Assembly: GCA_013694845.1 (NCBI GenBank)
Contig: JACDBQ010000235.1
Coordinates: forward strand, 1 to 10,668
Length of the DNA: 10,668 bases
From: Acidobacteriota bacterium
Lineage (GTDB): Bacteria; Acidobacteriota; Vicinamibacteria; Vicinamibacterales; 2-12-FULL-66-21
Direction: 5' to 3'
Below, in pieces: positions 1-6,724 of the stretch (the stretch's first letter is position 1; each line of letters begins with the position of its first letter). Made by a program: the position numbers and the translations under genes. The notes below the pieces were generated by a model. That model was not told the origin of the DNA and ran no database searches. It saw only the letters and a program-made list of their open reading frames with translations.

Positions 1-405
1 CCGCAGCACGGCCATCGCCTCCATTGCGGCCGGAGCGACGCCCAGGCGCTCGATCTCTTCTTCGACAAACGTCGTGAGGATGCCGCCGAGCAGCCGGTAT
101 TCGGCGAGCAACTGGTGGACCGACGCGCGCTGGGAGTGGCGCAGGGCCCCGAGCTCCTGCGCCTTCGAGATGACGGCGGTGTTGGCCGCCACCGACTCCG
201 CCTCGGGCGCGCTGACGTAGGCGCCGACTTCATGGATCAGGGCCGGGATGTGATCGAGCAGCCGATCGGTCGGGAACACGTCGTTCGCGTCCAGAGACAG
301 GAATGCACGCAGCCGATCGAGCCATCGTGCAGAGATGGAGACGTGCTCGGCCCTGATCCGCTCCGCGATCAGGTCCGCGAAGTCGGCTGCGGTCAAGTCT
401 GCCAA
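1..405 (-). CDS. Probable sensor histidine kinase or RsbR-like regulator, N-terminal part (RsbRD_N-type domain)
   Basis: The visible 135 codons are open to the left edge, so the C-terminus lies outside the window. The start is taken as TTG at 405-403 because AAGAGG lies 5 bases upstream and no ATG or GTG fits better. The protein is all-helical. It has a Trp near residue 28, the segment FPTDRLLDHIPALI at about 44-57, and a later stretch with RHSQRASVHQLLAEYRLL at about 89-106. This pattern resembles the RsbRD_N domain (PF14361), found at the N-terminus of RsbR-type stressosome proteins and of many acidobacterial sensor histidine kinases. The domain is thought to sense or relay signals in the cytoplasm. 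No membrane segment is visible. Whether a kinase or STAS output domain follows cannot be seen. A tRNA-Ser lies 162 bases upstream on the same strand. Confidence 0.7.
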   Translation of the reverse strand, partial: MADLTAADFADLIAERIRAEHVSISARWLDRLRAFLSLDANDVFPTDRLLDHIPALIHEVGAYVSAPEAESVAANTAVISKAQELGALRHSQRASVHQLLAEYRLLGGILTTFVEEEIERLGVAPAAMEAMAVLR

Positions 406-567
406 CGGAACCTCTTCTTCTGGTGACTGGAGTGCACATCTTATCGCGTTGCGGGGGAGGTCCCAATGGGCAATACACGTGGGTGGCCGGGTGGACCCGG
501 ATCGACTGTCGGCGACCCCACACCAGCGGGATCGATACTCCTTTGCGGTCTCGATTGGTCAGGGGGA

Positions 568-657
568 TGGCGGAGAGAGAGGGATTCGAACCCCCGGTAC
601 CCTTCCGAGTACTGCGGTTTTCAAGACCGCCGCCTTAAACCACTCGGCCATCTCTCC
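568..657 (-). tRNA. tRNA-Ser (anticodon UGA)
   Basis: All parts of a class II tRNA are present. The 7-bp acceptor stem is perfect (GGAGAGA with TCTCTCC). The D-arm contains GCCGAGTGG. The anticodon stem is GCGGT/ACCGC around loop CTTGAAA, giving anticodon TGA at plus positions 621-623. There is a long variable arm (GTACTC paired with GGGTAC) and a T-arm with GGTTCGAATCC. The long variable arm is the identity feature recognised by seryl-tRNA synthetase. The CCA end is encoded at 570-568 after discriminator G571. The tRNA reads UCN serine codons, UCA best. The seryl-tRNA synthetase gene is also in this window. Confidence 0.97.
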
Positions 658-701
658 GTGGTGGGGAATCCTAGCGACGCAGCAGCTTGCGAGGACCGTT
701 T

Positions 702-707
702 ATTTTA
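702..707 (-). promoter_or_regulatory. Possible -10 element for tRNA-Ser
   Basis: The minus strand reads TAAAAT 45 bases upstream of the mature tRNA 5' end, a good match to a sigma-70 -10 box in otherwise GC-rich sequence. A TTGACC further upstream (735-730) is 22 bases away, longer than the usual 16-18, so the pair is not a clean promoter. Confidence 0.25.
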
Positions 708-875
708 CGACAGGTCCCGGGAACGACGCGGTCAACCAAAGGACGGGCCGTCGTGGGGGGAAGGGCTCCACCAACCTCGCCGGAGCCAATCGGAGGTTGG
801 CGGCCGGAAGTTCGCGCGGACGACGAGCGATCAGCGAAGCGTGCGACGCGAAACCGAATCGAGCGACGGATTTCA

Positions 876-884
876 TGCTATCTT
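876..884 (+). promoter_or_regulatory. Possible extended -10 promoter for the 948-1283 gene
   Basis: TGCTATCTT fits an extended -10 element (TGn followed by a TATnnT-like hexamer). I see no -35 at the right distance, which extended -10 promoters tolerate. Transcription would begin near 892 and give a leader of about 55 bases that includes the hairpin at 921-941. The rest of the 290-base gap between the tRNA and this gene shows no coding potential I trust. Confidence 0.35.
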
Positions 885-920
885 GACCATCCCCAGTAAC
901 TGTCCCAGAACGTGACGGCT

Positions 921-941
921 CCCCTTCTTGTCTTCGAGGGG
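921..941 (+). promoter_or_regulatory. Hairpin covering the Shine-Dalgarno of the next gene
   Basis: CCCCT at 921-925 can pair with AGGGG at 937-941, with one extra T-G pair inside. The right arm is most of the GAGGGG Shine-Dalgarno that lies 6 bases before the ATG at 948. The stem is short, so an effect on translation is only a possibility. Confidence 0.35.
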
Positions 942-947
942 CTCTAG

Positions 948-1283
948 ATGAATTTCGGATCGCTACAGATCGTGACTGCCTGGCGCCTGACGAGAGCGGG
1001 TGTCATGTGCCAGGGGATCGTGATGGATGGACCGGAAGGGGTCCGGCTGGTCGTGATCGAGGACCAGCAGATCGTCGAATGGACGCGTTTCGGCAGAATT
1101 TTCGATCTCCGTGGGCACGTCAGGGCGGCGTTCAAGGCGCGTCGGCAGGCCGGGTGGGTGCCATCGGCGAGAGCCACAGACTGCGGTCAGCTCACGACCG
1201 ACGCAGGCCTGCCGTCGCGCTCCCGGCGACGAGCAGCTGTGCCCCACGGATTGTTGACCATCGCTGAACAGGTCGCGCCATAA
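948..1283 (+). CDS. Small hypothetical protein
   Basis: The product has 111 residues and I do not recognise its family. The start is ATG at 948 with GAGGGG at 936-941, a good ribosome binding site. Residues 5-71 look like a compact domain: beta-rich at first (LQIVTAWRLTRAGVMCQGIV, then GVRLVVIEDQQIVEW), then helical and ending in GW at 69-70. This resembles small acidobacterial hypotheticals with a W-L-x-R-x-G start and a terminal GW motif. From residue 73 onward it is Arg/Ala/Thr-rich and less ordered, as if the reading frame ran past the usual end of the domain. No signal peptide or membrane segment is present. It converges on the 69-residue gene at 1594-1385, with a strong hairpin between. 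No function is assigned. Confidence 0.55.
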   Translation: MNFGSLQIVTAWRLTRAGVMCQGIVMDGPEGVRLVVIEDQQIVEWTRFGRIFDLRGHVRAAFKARRQAGWVPSARATDCGQLTTDAGLPSRSRRRAAVPHGLLTIAEQVAP

Positions 1284-1357
1284 AGGACCCAGGGCGTGAG
1301 CCGCTGCGATTGGCAGGCCGGTGCCGAGTCACTCACCACCCCGGTCAAAGTTGGCGT

Positions 1358-1383
1358 CGTGACAGCGAATGTGGGCTGTCACG
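1358..1383. terminator. Perfect 9-bp hairpin between convergent genes, likely terminator
   Basis: CGTGACAGC (1358-1366) and GCTGTCACG (1375-1383) are exact reverse complements around an 8-base loop. On the minus strand the stem begins one base after the TGA of the 69-residue gene. It also sits 75 bases past the stop of the plus-strand hypothetical. Neither side has a T-run, so a classical intrinsic terminator is not proven. An operator-like palindrome or transcript-end stabiliser is the alternative. Confidence 0.5.
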
Positions 1384-1384
1384 T

Positions 1385-1594
1385 TCAGTGCCGACCGTTT
1401 TCCCGGAGCAACTCACTCAATCGTTCAGCGAGCTCGCCGAAAGCCTTCGCGGCTTCCCTCAGTTGAGCGTTCTCAACTCGAAGGCCGGCGATTTGCTGCT
1501 CGAGCAAGCGGACGTCGGGACGGTGAGCTTCGCCAATCCAATAACCGCAATTCGGACAGACGTATCCCTCCGGTCCGGGCCTCTGTGCTTCCAT
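1385..1594 (-). CDS. Small CxxC plus coiled-coil protein
   Basis: The product has 69 residues. I chose ATG at 1594 because AGGTGA lies about 9 bases upstream; the frame is open further but the upstream part looks non-coding. Residues 11-19 (YVCPNCGYW) hold a single Cys pair, C13 and C16, as in half of a zinc ribbon. Residues 28-66 form a heptad-like coiled coil (LLEQQIAGLRVENAQLREA onward). With one Cys pair per chain, metal binding would need a dimer, which the coiled coil could provide; this is inference. I do not recognise a named family. A perfect hairpin follows the stop codon directly. The product would be cytoplasmic, with no signal or membrane segment. Confidence 0.6.
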   Translation of the reverse strand: MEAQRPGPEGYVCPNCGYWIGEAHRPDVRLLEQQIAGLRVENAQLREAAKAFGELAERLSELLRENGRH

Positions 1595-1940
1595 GAAATC
1601 AGTCACCTGCACTCGGGGAGCGGAAGTGCAGACCGAGTCTAGCTGGTCAATACGCGAGAAACCATAGACCGCGCGCCACATCCTTCTATGCCGGTGGGGT
1701 ATAGAGGAGCGCCCGAGAACCTTTCCGAACCGACCGGCGATGGACGGGCGCTGTATTCGTTGACAGATTTGCACGCCGACCAACGAAAGCCGCACTCGAC
1801 CCGGTGACGTCGCTCCTCTCTCGCCGCGCGAATTGCTCGGGTTTGGTCAGATTCGCGGGTGTTGGCACGCAGACCCGATCCTGCACTTCGCCACGCCGTT
1901 CCCAGTAACCAGGCTGCTCCACGATCGTGGAGTGATCTCA
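1595..1940. other. Intergenic region without a convincing gene
   Basis: These 346 bases separate the starts of two divergent genes and should hold both promoters. A consensus-like TTGACA at 1760-1765 has no matching -10 at 16-18 bases. Open frames on both strands lack ribosome sites and recognisable protein patterns. GGAG at 1929-1932 is the ribosome site of the next gene. I see no repeat, tRNA or mobile element remnant. Confidence 0.6.
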
Positions 1941-3654
1941 ATGCGATTCATCTCTCGCTTTCGCGTCGCGCATGCGGCCGCGATCGCGCTCGTCCTTTCG
2001 GCGTCCGTGGTCGTGGTCATGGCCCAGTCTGTACTGGACCCGCGGGTGGCGGAATTCGACCCTCGACGGACCACAACGCGCTTGCCGGCGACGGAACGCC
2101 TGTCGTCGGGAGCTACGGCCTCGCGCTGTACCGAACCGGTGAGGCGGTCCCCTGCGAAAGGGTCAACCTCGGCAAGCCGGCGCCGGGTCCGGATGGCAAG
2201 ATGCGCGTCAGCTTCATCAGCCTTCTAAGCGGGCTCCCATCCGCCGGCGTCGTGTACGAAGCACGCGTTTCTGCGATCGGGCCGACTGGGAGCAGTGACA
2301 GCGGGCTCTCGAATCCATTCGGCTTCTCCGCCGCCTGCACGGCATCGATCGCGACAGCGGGGCAGGCAGTGCCGGCGACGACCGCCACCGGTGCGGTGGC
2401 CGTGACTGCCGGCTCCGGTTGCCCGTGGACCGCTACCAGCAATGCGGCCTGGCTGACGGTTTCCGCCGGCGCCAGCGGCTCCGGCAACGGCACGGTCACC
2501 TTCAGCGTCACCGCCAACACCGGCACCGCACGCACGGGGACCCTGACGATCGGCGGGCAGACATTCACGGTGACCCAGGCCGCGGCACCCTGCACCTCTA
2601 CGCTGGCGCAGACGGGCCTGTCCGTCGCGGCCTCCGCCAGCACCGGGGCGGTGGCGGTCACGGCGGTCGCCGGCTGCGCATGGACTGCCACGAGCAACGC
2701 GACGTGGCTCACGATCTCGGCGGGCGCGAGCGGCTCCGGCAATGGGACGGTTACTTTCGGCATCGCCGCCAACCAGAGCTCGGCCACACGCAGCGGGACC
2801 CTCACGATCGGCGCGCAGACGTTCACGGTGACCCAGGCCGGGGCGACGTGCACATTCACGCTGGCCCAGAGCAGTGCGCCGGTCGCGTCGGCTGCCAGCA
2901 CCGGTGCGGTGGCGGTGACCACCGGCTCCGGCTGCGGGTGGACCGCCAACAGCAATGCACCGTGGCTCACGGTCTCCGCCGGCGCCAGCGGCTCGGGCAA
3001 CGGCACGGTCGGCTTCAACGTCGCGGTCAACCCCTCGGGCACACGCACCGGGACCCTGACGATCGGCGGGCGGACCTACACCGTGACCCAGGCCGCAGCG
3101 GCGTGCACATACACGCTGGCGCCGCGAACACCGCAGGCGCAACCGGCGGGTCGTTCGCCGTTGCGCTCTCGACCACGACATCCTGCGGGTGGATCGCGAC
3201 CAGCAGCGCCACCTGGCTCACCCTGGTCGGTAACCCGTCGGCCACGGACAGCGGCTCGGTGGCCTATAACGTCGCGCCAAACTCCACCGGATTCGCGAGG
3301 TCGGCGGCACTCACCATCGGCGGGCGCGCGTTCCCGGTCTCGCAGAACGCGAACACCTGCACCGCTGCAGTGGGCCCGACGTCCGTCTCGGTGGCGTAGG
3401 GTGGGGGGGCCGGAACGATCCCCGTCACCAGCACCTGCGCGTGGACGGCGACGACAACGGCCACCTGGATCGCGTTATCCACCACCGCCGGATCCGGCAA
3501 CGCCTCGGTCGCCTACAAGGTCTCGGCTAACGGGACCGCGCTCGCAAGGACCGGCACGATCACCCTGGGCGGCGCAACGGTGACCGTGGTGCAGGCAAGT
3601 TCGACCGGGCTGCGCGCGCCGACGGGACTCAGGATCGTGGGCGGCGGGCGGTAG
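1941..3654 (+). pseudogene. Disrupted secreted protein: signal peptide, fibronectin-like domain, five BACON-type repeats
   Basis: ATG at 1941 has GGAG 8 bases upstream. It encodes a signal peptide of about 29 residues (MRFISRFRV, a hydrophobic stretch, then VVMAQS), so the product was exported. Next comes a fibronectin-type III-like domain of about 90 residues (VNLGKPAPGPDGKMRVSF, then GVVYEARVSAIGPTGSS), followed by tandem BACON-type repeats. The gene is broken three times. Near 2060 the frame must step back one base to join EFD to PSTDHN. Near 3115 it must step back again, joining YTL to GAANTAG. At 3397-3399 an in-frame TAG falls inside repeat 5, after which the same frame continues to the TAG at 3652-3654 and ends in LRAPTGLRIVGGGR. 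BACON domains are Ig-like and associated with carbohydrate or surface binding. I call it a pseudogene, but sequencing error is possible. Confidence 0.75.
2336..3603 (+). repeat. Five tandem BACON-type repeat units of about 85 residues
   Basis: Each unit opens with a TGC (Cys) codon, at 2336, 2591, 2849, 3104 and 3358, so the periods are 255, 258, 255 and 254 bases. Units carry the same landmarks in order: C(S/T)xxLA, TGAVAVT, GC.WTA.SNA.WLT(V/I)SAGASGSGNGT, a TGTLTIGG strand, and TFTVTQA. Units 1-3 are close in DNA as well as protein, which points to recent duplication. Unit 4 is one base short of a whole-codon period and is where the frame changes. Units 4 and 5 have diverged more. Confidence 0.85.
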
Positions 3655-3779
3655 AGGATCGGGTTGCGAGGCCTCGTCTAGTGCGCGGCGGCACGGCGAC
3701 ACCAGCCACGAAGGCGTGGTGCCGCCCGTGTTCGTGTGTCGCCCGGGACGCTGCCTGCGTGAGAAGGCCTGGAGAAGCC

Positions 3780-4328
3780 TTAGCCGACCGCGGAGAGCCG
3801 GCGGCGGGATTTGACGCCCTGACTCTGCTCGACGTAGTCGACGCCGTCAGCGCTGATCGTCAGGCTGGATTGGTCGTCGCGGCTCACCAGCTTGCGCTGG
3901 ACCAGATACCAGATCGTGAATTCCAGGTGTTCGCGGGGCTGGCCGGTCAGCTGCGCGAGGTCCAGATGCGAGATCGCGGGCTTCTCGGGCTGGGTGCGGC
4001 GCCGGTTGTACAGGATCTCGAGGGCGACACACCGCAACAGCTGTTCTTGCTCGAAATCGTTCTCGGCGGGCGCAGGCGTGGCCGCAAACCGCCACCGTTC
4101 GCGCCTCAGTCCGTCGTGCTGGACGTCGTACTTCGCACGTTTTTCCGGGTCGCTGAGCACGAGATAGGCTTCGTGCAGCCGTCGAAAGCGAGACGAGTCT
4201 CCAGTCTCCTGGTTGTCGGGATGGAGCTTCTGGGCCAGCAGCCGGAAGACCCGCTGGATGGTGTCAGCGTCAGCGTTCGGGCTGATCTGCAGCGTCTCGT
4301 ACCAATCTTCTGTCACTGAGCTCGACAT
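3780..4328 (-). CDS. J-domain protein with C-terminal winged-helix-like domain
   Basis: The product has 182 residues and starts at ATG 4328, with AAGGA 5 bases upstream. Residues 8-69 are a J domain: DWYETLQISP, then the HPD motif at 36-38 that stimulates the DnaK ATPase, then LHEAYLVLSDPEKRAKYD. There is no Gly/Phe linker, zinc-finger region or CTD, so it is a class III (DnaJ-C-like) co-chaperone rather than DnaJ itself. After a Pro/Ala linker, residues 95-168 look like a winged helix: ISHLDLAQLTGQ, a recognition-like helix with FTIWYLVQRKLV, and a wing with LTISADGVDYVE. This half may bind DNA, RNA or a partner protein. The gene lies 97 bases downstream of serS on the same strand and is probably co-transcribed with it. 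No signal or membrane segment is present; the product is cytoplasmic. Confidence 0.85.
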   Translation of the reverse strand: MSSSVTEDWYETLQISPNADADTIQRVFRLLAQKLHPDNQETGDSSRFRRLHEAYLVLSDPEKRAKYDVQHDGLRRERWRFAATPAPAENDFEQEQLLRCVALEILYNRRRTQPEKPAISHLDLAQLTGQPREHLEFTIWYLVQRKLVSRDDQSSLTISADGVDYVEQSQGVKSRRRLSAVG

Positions 4329-4425
4329 GGCTGTCCTTTATTCACGGCGCGAAACACGGGATTCCACGCAAAGCGCACGGGGACATGGAACGCGAGCGAA
4401 GCGTTGGCCTCCCTCAGCTCTTCAA

Positions 4426-5736
4426 TTATCGGCGGGTGGGGGCCAAACCATCAGTGGGGGTGATGGTCTCGACCCCTCCCATGTAAGGGTGCAGGGCCGG
4501 GGGAATCCGGATCGATCCATCCCCCTGCTGATAATTCTCGAGGATCGCGATCAGCGTGCGCCCGACGGCCAGGCCGGAACCGTTCAGCGTGTGCGCGAAC
4601 TCCGCCTTACCCGTCCCGTTCGGACGATAGCGGATGCTGGCGCGTCGGGCCTGGAAGGCCTCGGTGTTACTGCAGGACGAAATCTCGCGATAGGTCTTCT
4701 GGCTCGGTAACCACACCTCGATGTCATAGGTCTTCGCCGCGGCGAATCCCATGTCCCCCGTGCACAGGAGCATCGTCCGGTACGGCAGCTCGAGCCGCGT
4801 CAGAATTTCTTCGGCGTTGCGCGTCAGCGCTTCCAGTTCGTCGGGCGACTGTTCGGCGGTCGTGAACTTGACGAGCTCCACCTTGTCGAACTGGTGCTGG
4901 CGTATCAGGCCGCGCACATCCGCGCCATACGATCCCGCTTCGCTGCGGAAGCACGGGGAATAGGCGGTGTAGCGGATAGGCAGCCGGCGTCCGTCCAGGA
5001 TCTCGGTCCGGTGAAGATTCGTCAGCGGCACCTCCGCCGTCGGAATCAGGTAGAGGTTCCAGTCGCCCGCGATCTTGAAGAGATCCTGCTCGAACTTCGG
5101 CAGGTTCCCGGTGCCGCGGAGCGATTCCGCGTTGACGAGAAACGGCGGCTCCACTTCGACGTATCCGTGGTCTCTCGTGTGCACGTCGAGCATGAAATTG
5201 ATCAGGGCACGCGCGAGCCGCGCGCCGGCGCCGATCAGCACCGAGAACCGGGCGCCAGACATGCGCGTGGCGCGCTCGAAATCGAGGATGCCGAGCGCTG
5301 GCCCAAGATCCCAGTGGGGTTTGGGCTCGAAGTCGAACGAACGGATCTCGCCACCGCGTCGCACTTCGACGTTGTCGTCCGCGGTCTTCCCGTGCGGCAC
5401 GCTCTCGTGCGGCAGGTTGGGCAGCGTCATCAACAGCGAGGTCCGTTGATGTTCGACGCCCTCGAGCTGGATCTCCAGCGTCTTGATCTGGTGGGCTCTG
5501 GCCTTGTTCGCCGCGAATATCGGCGAAGCGTCCTGCCCCTGTCGCTTCGCCTGGGCGACCCGGTCCGCTGCGGCGTTCTGCTCGCGCTTGAGCCCCTCGA
5601 TCTCCGGTATGAGCCGCCGTCGCCGCGTCTCGAGCGTAGCAATCTGCTCCAGCTCAGCGTCCGCGTGCACCCCGCGACTCTGCAATCCGCGACGGACGTC
5701 TTCGATGTGATCGCGCACGAACACCGCATCCAGCAT
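4426..5736 (-). CDS. serS: Serine--tRNA ligase (seryl-tRNA synthetase)
   Basis: The product has 436 residues, within the usual bacterial range. It joins serine to tRNA-Ser in the cytoplasm using ATP. Residues 1-100 form the long helical hairpin that reads the tRNA variable arm (LETRRRRLIPEIEGLKREQN). The class II catalytic core follows: a motif 1 region at about 171-201 (ARALINFMLDVH, then GYVEVEPPFLV), the serine-binding TAE at 233-235, and motif 2 FRSEAGSYGADVRGLIRQHQ at 263-282. Motif 3 is at about 385-403 (NGSGLAVGRTLIAILENYQ). ATG at 5736 has AGGA 7 bases upstream. It diverges from galU across 49 bases and leads into the J-domain gene. A cognate tRNA-Ser(UGA) is elsewhere in the window. 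No truncation or missing motif is seen. Confidence 0.98.
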   Translation of the reverse strand: MLDAVFVRDHIEDVRRGLQSRGVHADAELEQIATLETRRRRLIPEIEGLKREQNAAADRVAQAKRQGQDASPIFAANKARAHQIKTLEIQLEGVEHQRTSLLMTLPNLPHESVPHGKTADDNVEVRRGGEIRSFDFEPKPHWDLGPALGILDFERATRMSGARFSVLIGAGARLARALINFMLDVHTRDHGYVEVEPPFLVNAESLRGTGNLPKFEQDLFKIAGDWNLYLIPTAEVPLTNLHRTEILDGRRLPIRYTAYSPCFRSEAGSYGADVRGLIRQHQFDKVELVKFTTAEQSPDELEALTRNAEEILTRLELPYRTMLLCTGDMGFAAAKTYDIEVWLPSQKTYREISSCSNTEAFQARRASIRYRPNGTGKAEFAHTLNGSGLAVGRTLIAILENYQQGDGSIRIPPALHPYMGGVETITPTDGLAPTRR

Positions 5737-5785
5737 TGGTAAATCCTATATCGCCCCGTCGCGCTCCTGCGATAGGATCGAAGAC
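5737..5785. promoter_or_regulatory. 49-base divergent start region of serS and galU with an inverted repeat
   Basis: ATCCTAT at 5743-5749 and ATAGGAT at 5772-5778 are exact reverse complements, extended by CG on the inner side after a 2-base offset. Each arm carries the AGGA ribosome binding site of the gene it faces: serS on the minus strand, galU on the plus strand. The gap is too small for two ordinary non-overlapping promoters with leaders, so the promoters probably overlap each other or reach into the coding regions. I could not pick a clear -35/-10 pair. Confidence 0.5.
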
Positions 5786-6706
5786 GTGAACGGCGTGATT
5801 CGCAAGGCGGTCTTTCCCGCCGCCGGCCTCGGCACTAGATTTCTGCCGGCGACCAAAGCGCAGCCCAAAGAAATGCTGCCGCTCGTCGACAAGCCGATCA
5901 TCCAGTACGGCGTCGAGGAGGCGGTGGCATCGGGAATCGACAACATCATCCTCGTCACCGGCCGCGGGAAGAACGCGATCGAAGACCACTTCGACGTGTC
6001 GGTGGAGCTCGAATCGTTCCTCGAGGCGCGTGGCAAGAAGGACCAGCTCGACGAGATCCGAAAGATCTCGAACCTGATCAACTTTTCCTATGTCCGCCAG
6101 GGCGAGCCCCTTGGCCTCGGCCACGCCGTCCTCACGACCAAGACCCTCGTCGGCGACGAACCGTTCGCCGTCATTCTCGCCGATGACGTGATCGATGCCC
6201 AGCCGCCGGCGATGCGTCAGATGATCGACGTCTTCACCGAGCTTGGCGGCCCGGTGCTCGCGATCGAACGAGTAGCTCGCGAGACGGTCAGTTCCTACGG
6301 GATCATCGATGCCGAGGAGGTCCGGCCGGGCGTGTACCGGATCCGCGACATGGTCGAGAAGCCGCCGGTGCACGAAGCCCCCTCGAACCTCGCGATCATC
6401 GGGCGCTACGTGCTGACACCCGACATCTTCCCCGCGCTCGAAACAATCGGAAAGGATCGCGCCGGGGAAATTCAGCTCACCAACGGCTTGCGCCGGCTGC
6501 TGAAGACGCGGGAGATCTACGGCTGTCAGATCGACGGCGTCCGACACGACACCGGCAACAAGCTCGGGTTTTTGAAGGCGGTGGTCTACTTCGCGCTGCG
6601 GCGTCCCGATCTCGCGGATCAGTTCCGCGAATACCTGCACACGGTCGACCAAAACCTGGGCGCGCCGGACTCAGGTTCGCCGGCGAGGACGGCAGCCAAG
6701 TCATAG
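5786..6706 (+). CDS. galU: UTP--glucose-1-phosphate uridylyltransferase
   Basis: The product has 306 residues, normal for bacterial GalU. It makes UDP-glucose from UTP and glucose-1-phosphate in the cytoplasm, feeding polysaccharide, lipopolysaccharide and trehalose synthesis. The nucleotide-binding signature PAAGLGTRFLPATKAQPKEM spans 11-30, with the substrate-contact region LVDKPIIQYGVEEA after it. GLGHAV is at 110-114, the metal-binding LADD at 131-134, YGII at 171-174, EKP at 191-193, GEIQLTN at 227-233 and HDTGNKLGF at 254-262. The start is GTG at 5786 with AGGA 8 bases upstream; a second GTG at 5795 fits the ribosome site less well. The last 15 or so residues are a Ser/Ala-rich tail outside the catalytic fold. 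It converges with the FmdB-type gene, with only 18 bases between stop codons. Confidence 0.97.
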   Translation: MNGVIRKAVFPAAGLGTRFLPATKAQPKEMLPLVDKPIIQYGVEEAVASGIDNIILVTGRGKNAIEDHFDVSVELESFLEARGKKDQLDEIRKISNLINFSYVRQGEPLGLGHAVLTTKTLVGDEPFAVILADDVIDAQPPAMRQMIDVFTELGGPVLAIERVARETVSSYGIIDAEEVRPGVYRIRDMVEKPPVHEAPSNLAIIGRYVLTPDIFPALETIGKDRAGEIQLTNGLRRLLKTREIYGCQIDGVRHDTGNKLGFLKAVVYFALRRPDLADQFREYLHTVDQNLGAPDSGSPARTAAKS

Positions 6707-6724
6707 CGTCGGGTTGCCGGCGGG

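Noticed and set aside
335..915. Open frames running through the tRNA-Ser region
   Set aside because: They cross a complete tRNA on the other strand and have no protein-like pattern.
1760..1765. Consensus-like TTGACA as a -35 for the BACON gene
   Set aside because: No -10-like hexamer lies 16-18 bases downstream; 1783-1788 reads ACGAAA.
1688..1807. A 39-codon plus-strand frame (MPVGYRGAPENLSEP start)
   Set aside because: The composition looks protein-like, but there is no ribosome site and no recognised family; support is too weak.
568..1940. A mobile island inserted at the tRNA-Ser gene
   Set aside because: No integrase is present and I saw no second copy of the tRNA 3' end; an insertion at the tRNA 3' end would extend to the left, where a sensor gene starts normally.
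2113..3181. Two long antisense open frames (over 310 codons) opposite the BACON repeats
   Set aside because: They mirror the high-GC codon pattern and repeat structure of the sense strand, have no ribosome site and give low-complexity Ala/Val/Pro or Arg-rich products.
1941..3654. Programmed -1 frameshifting to explain the two frame changes in the BACON gene
   Set aside because: Neither site has a slippery heptamer of the X XXY YYZ type, and the in-frame TAG would still truncate the product.
3688..3725. Hairpin GCGGCAC/GTGCCGC between the BACON pseudogene and the J-domain gene as a bidirectional terminator
   Set aside because: The 7-bp stem has a 24-base loop and no T-run on either side; in this GC content it may be chance.
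4894..5742. A 282-codon plus-strand frame opposite serS
   Set aside because: It lies entirely over serS, whose class II motifs are all present.
5654..6652. A 332-codon antisense frame opposite galU
   Set aside because: galU on the plus strand is unmistakable and this frame also runs into serS; it is a shadow of codon bias.
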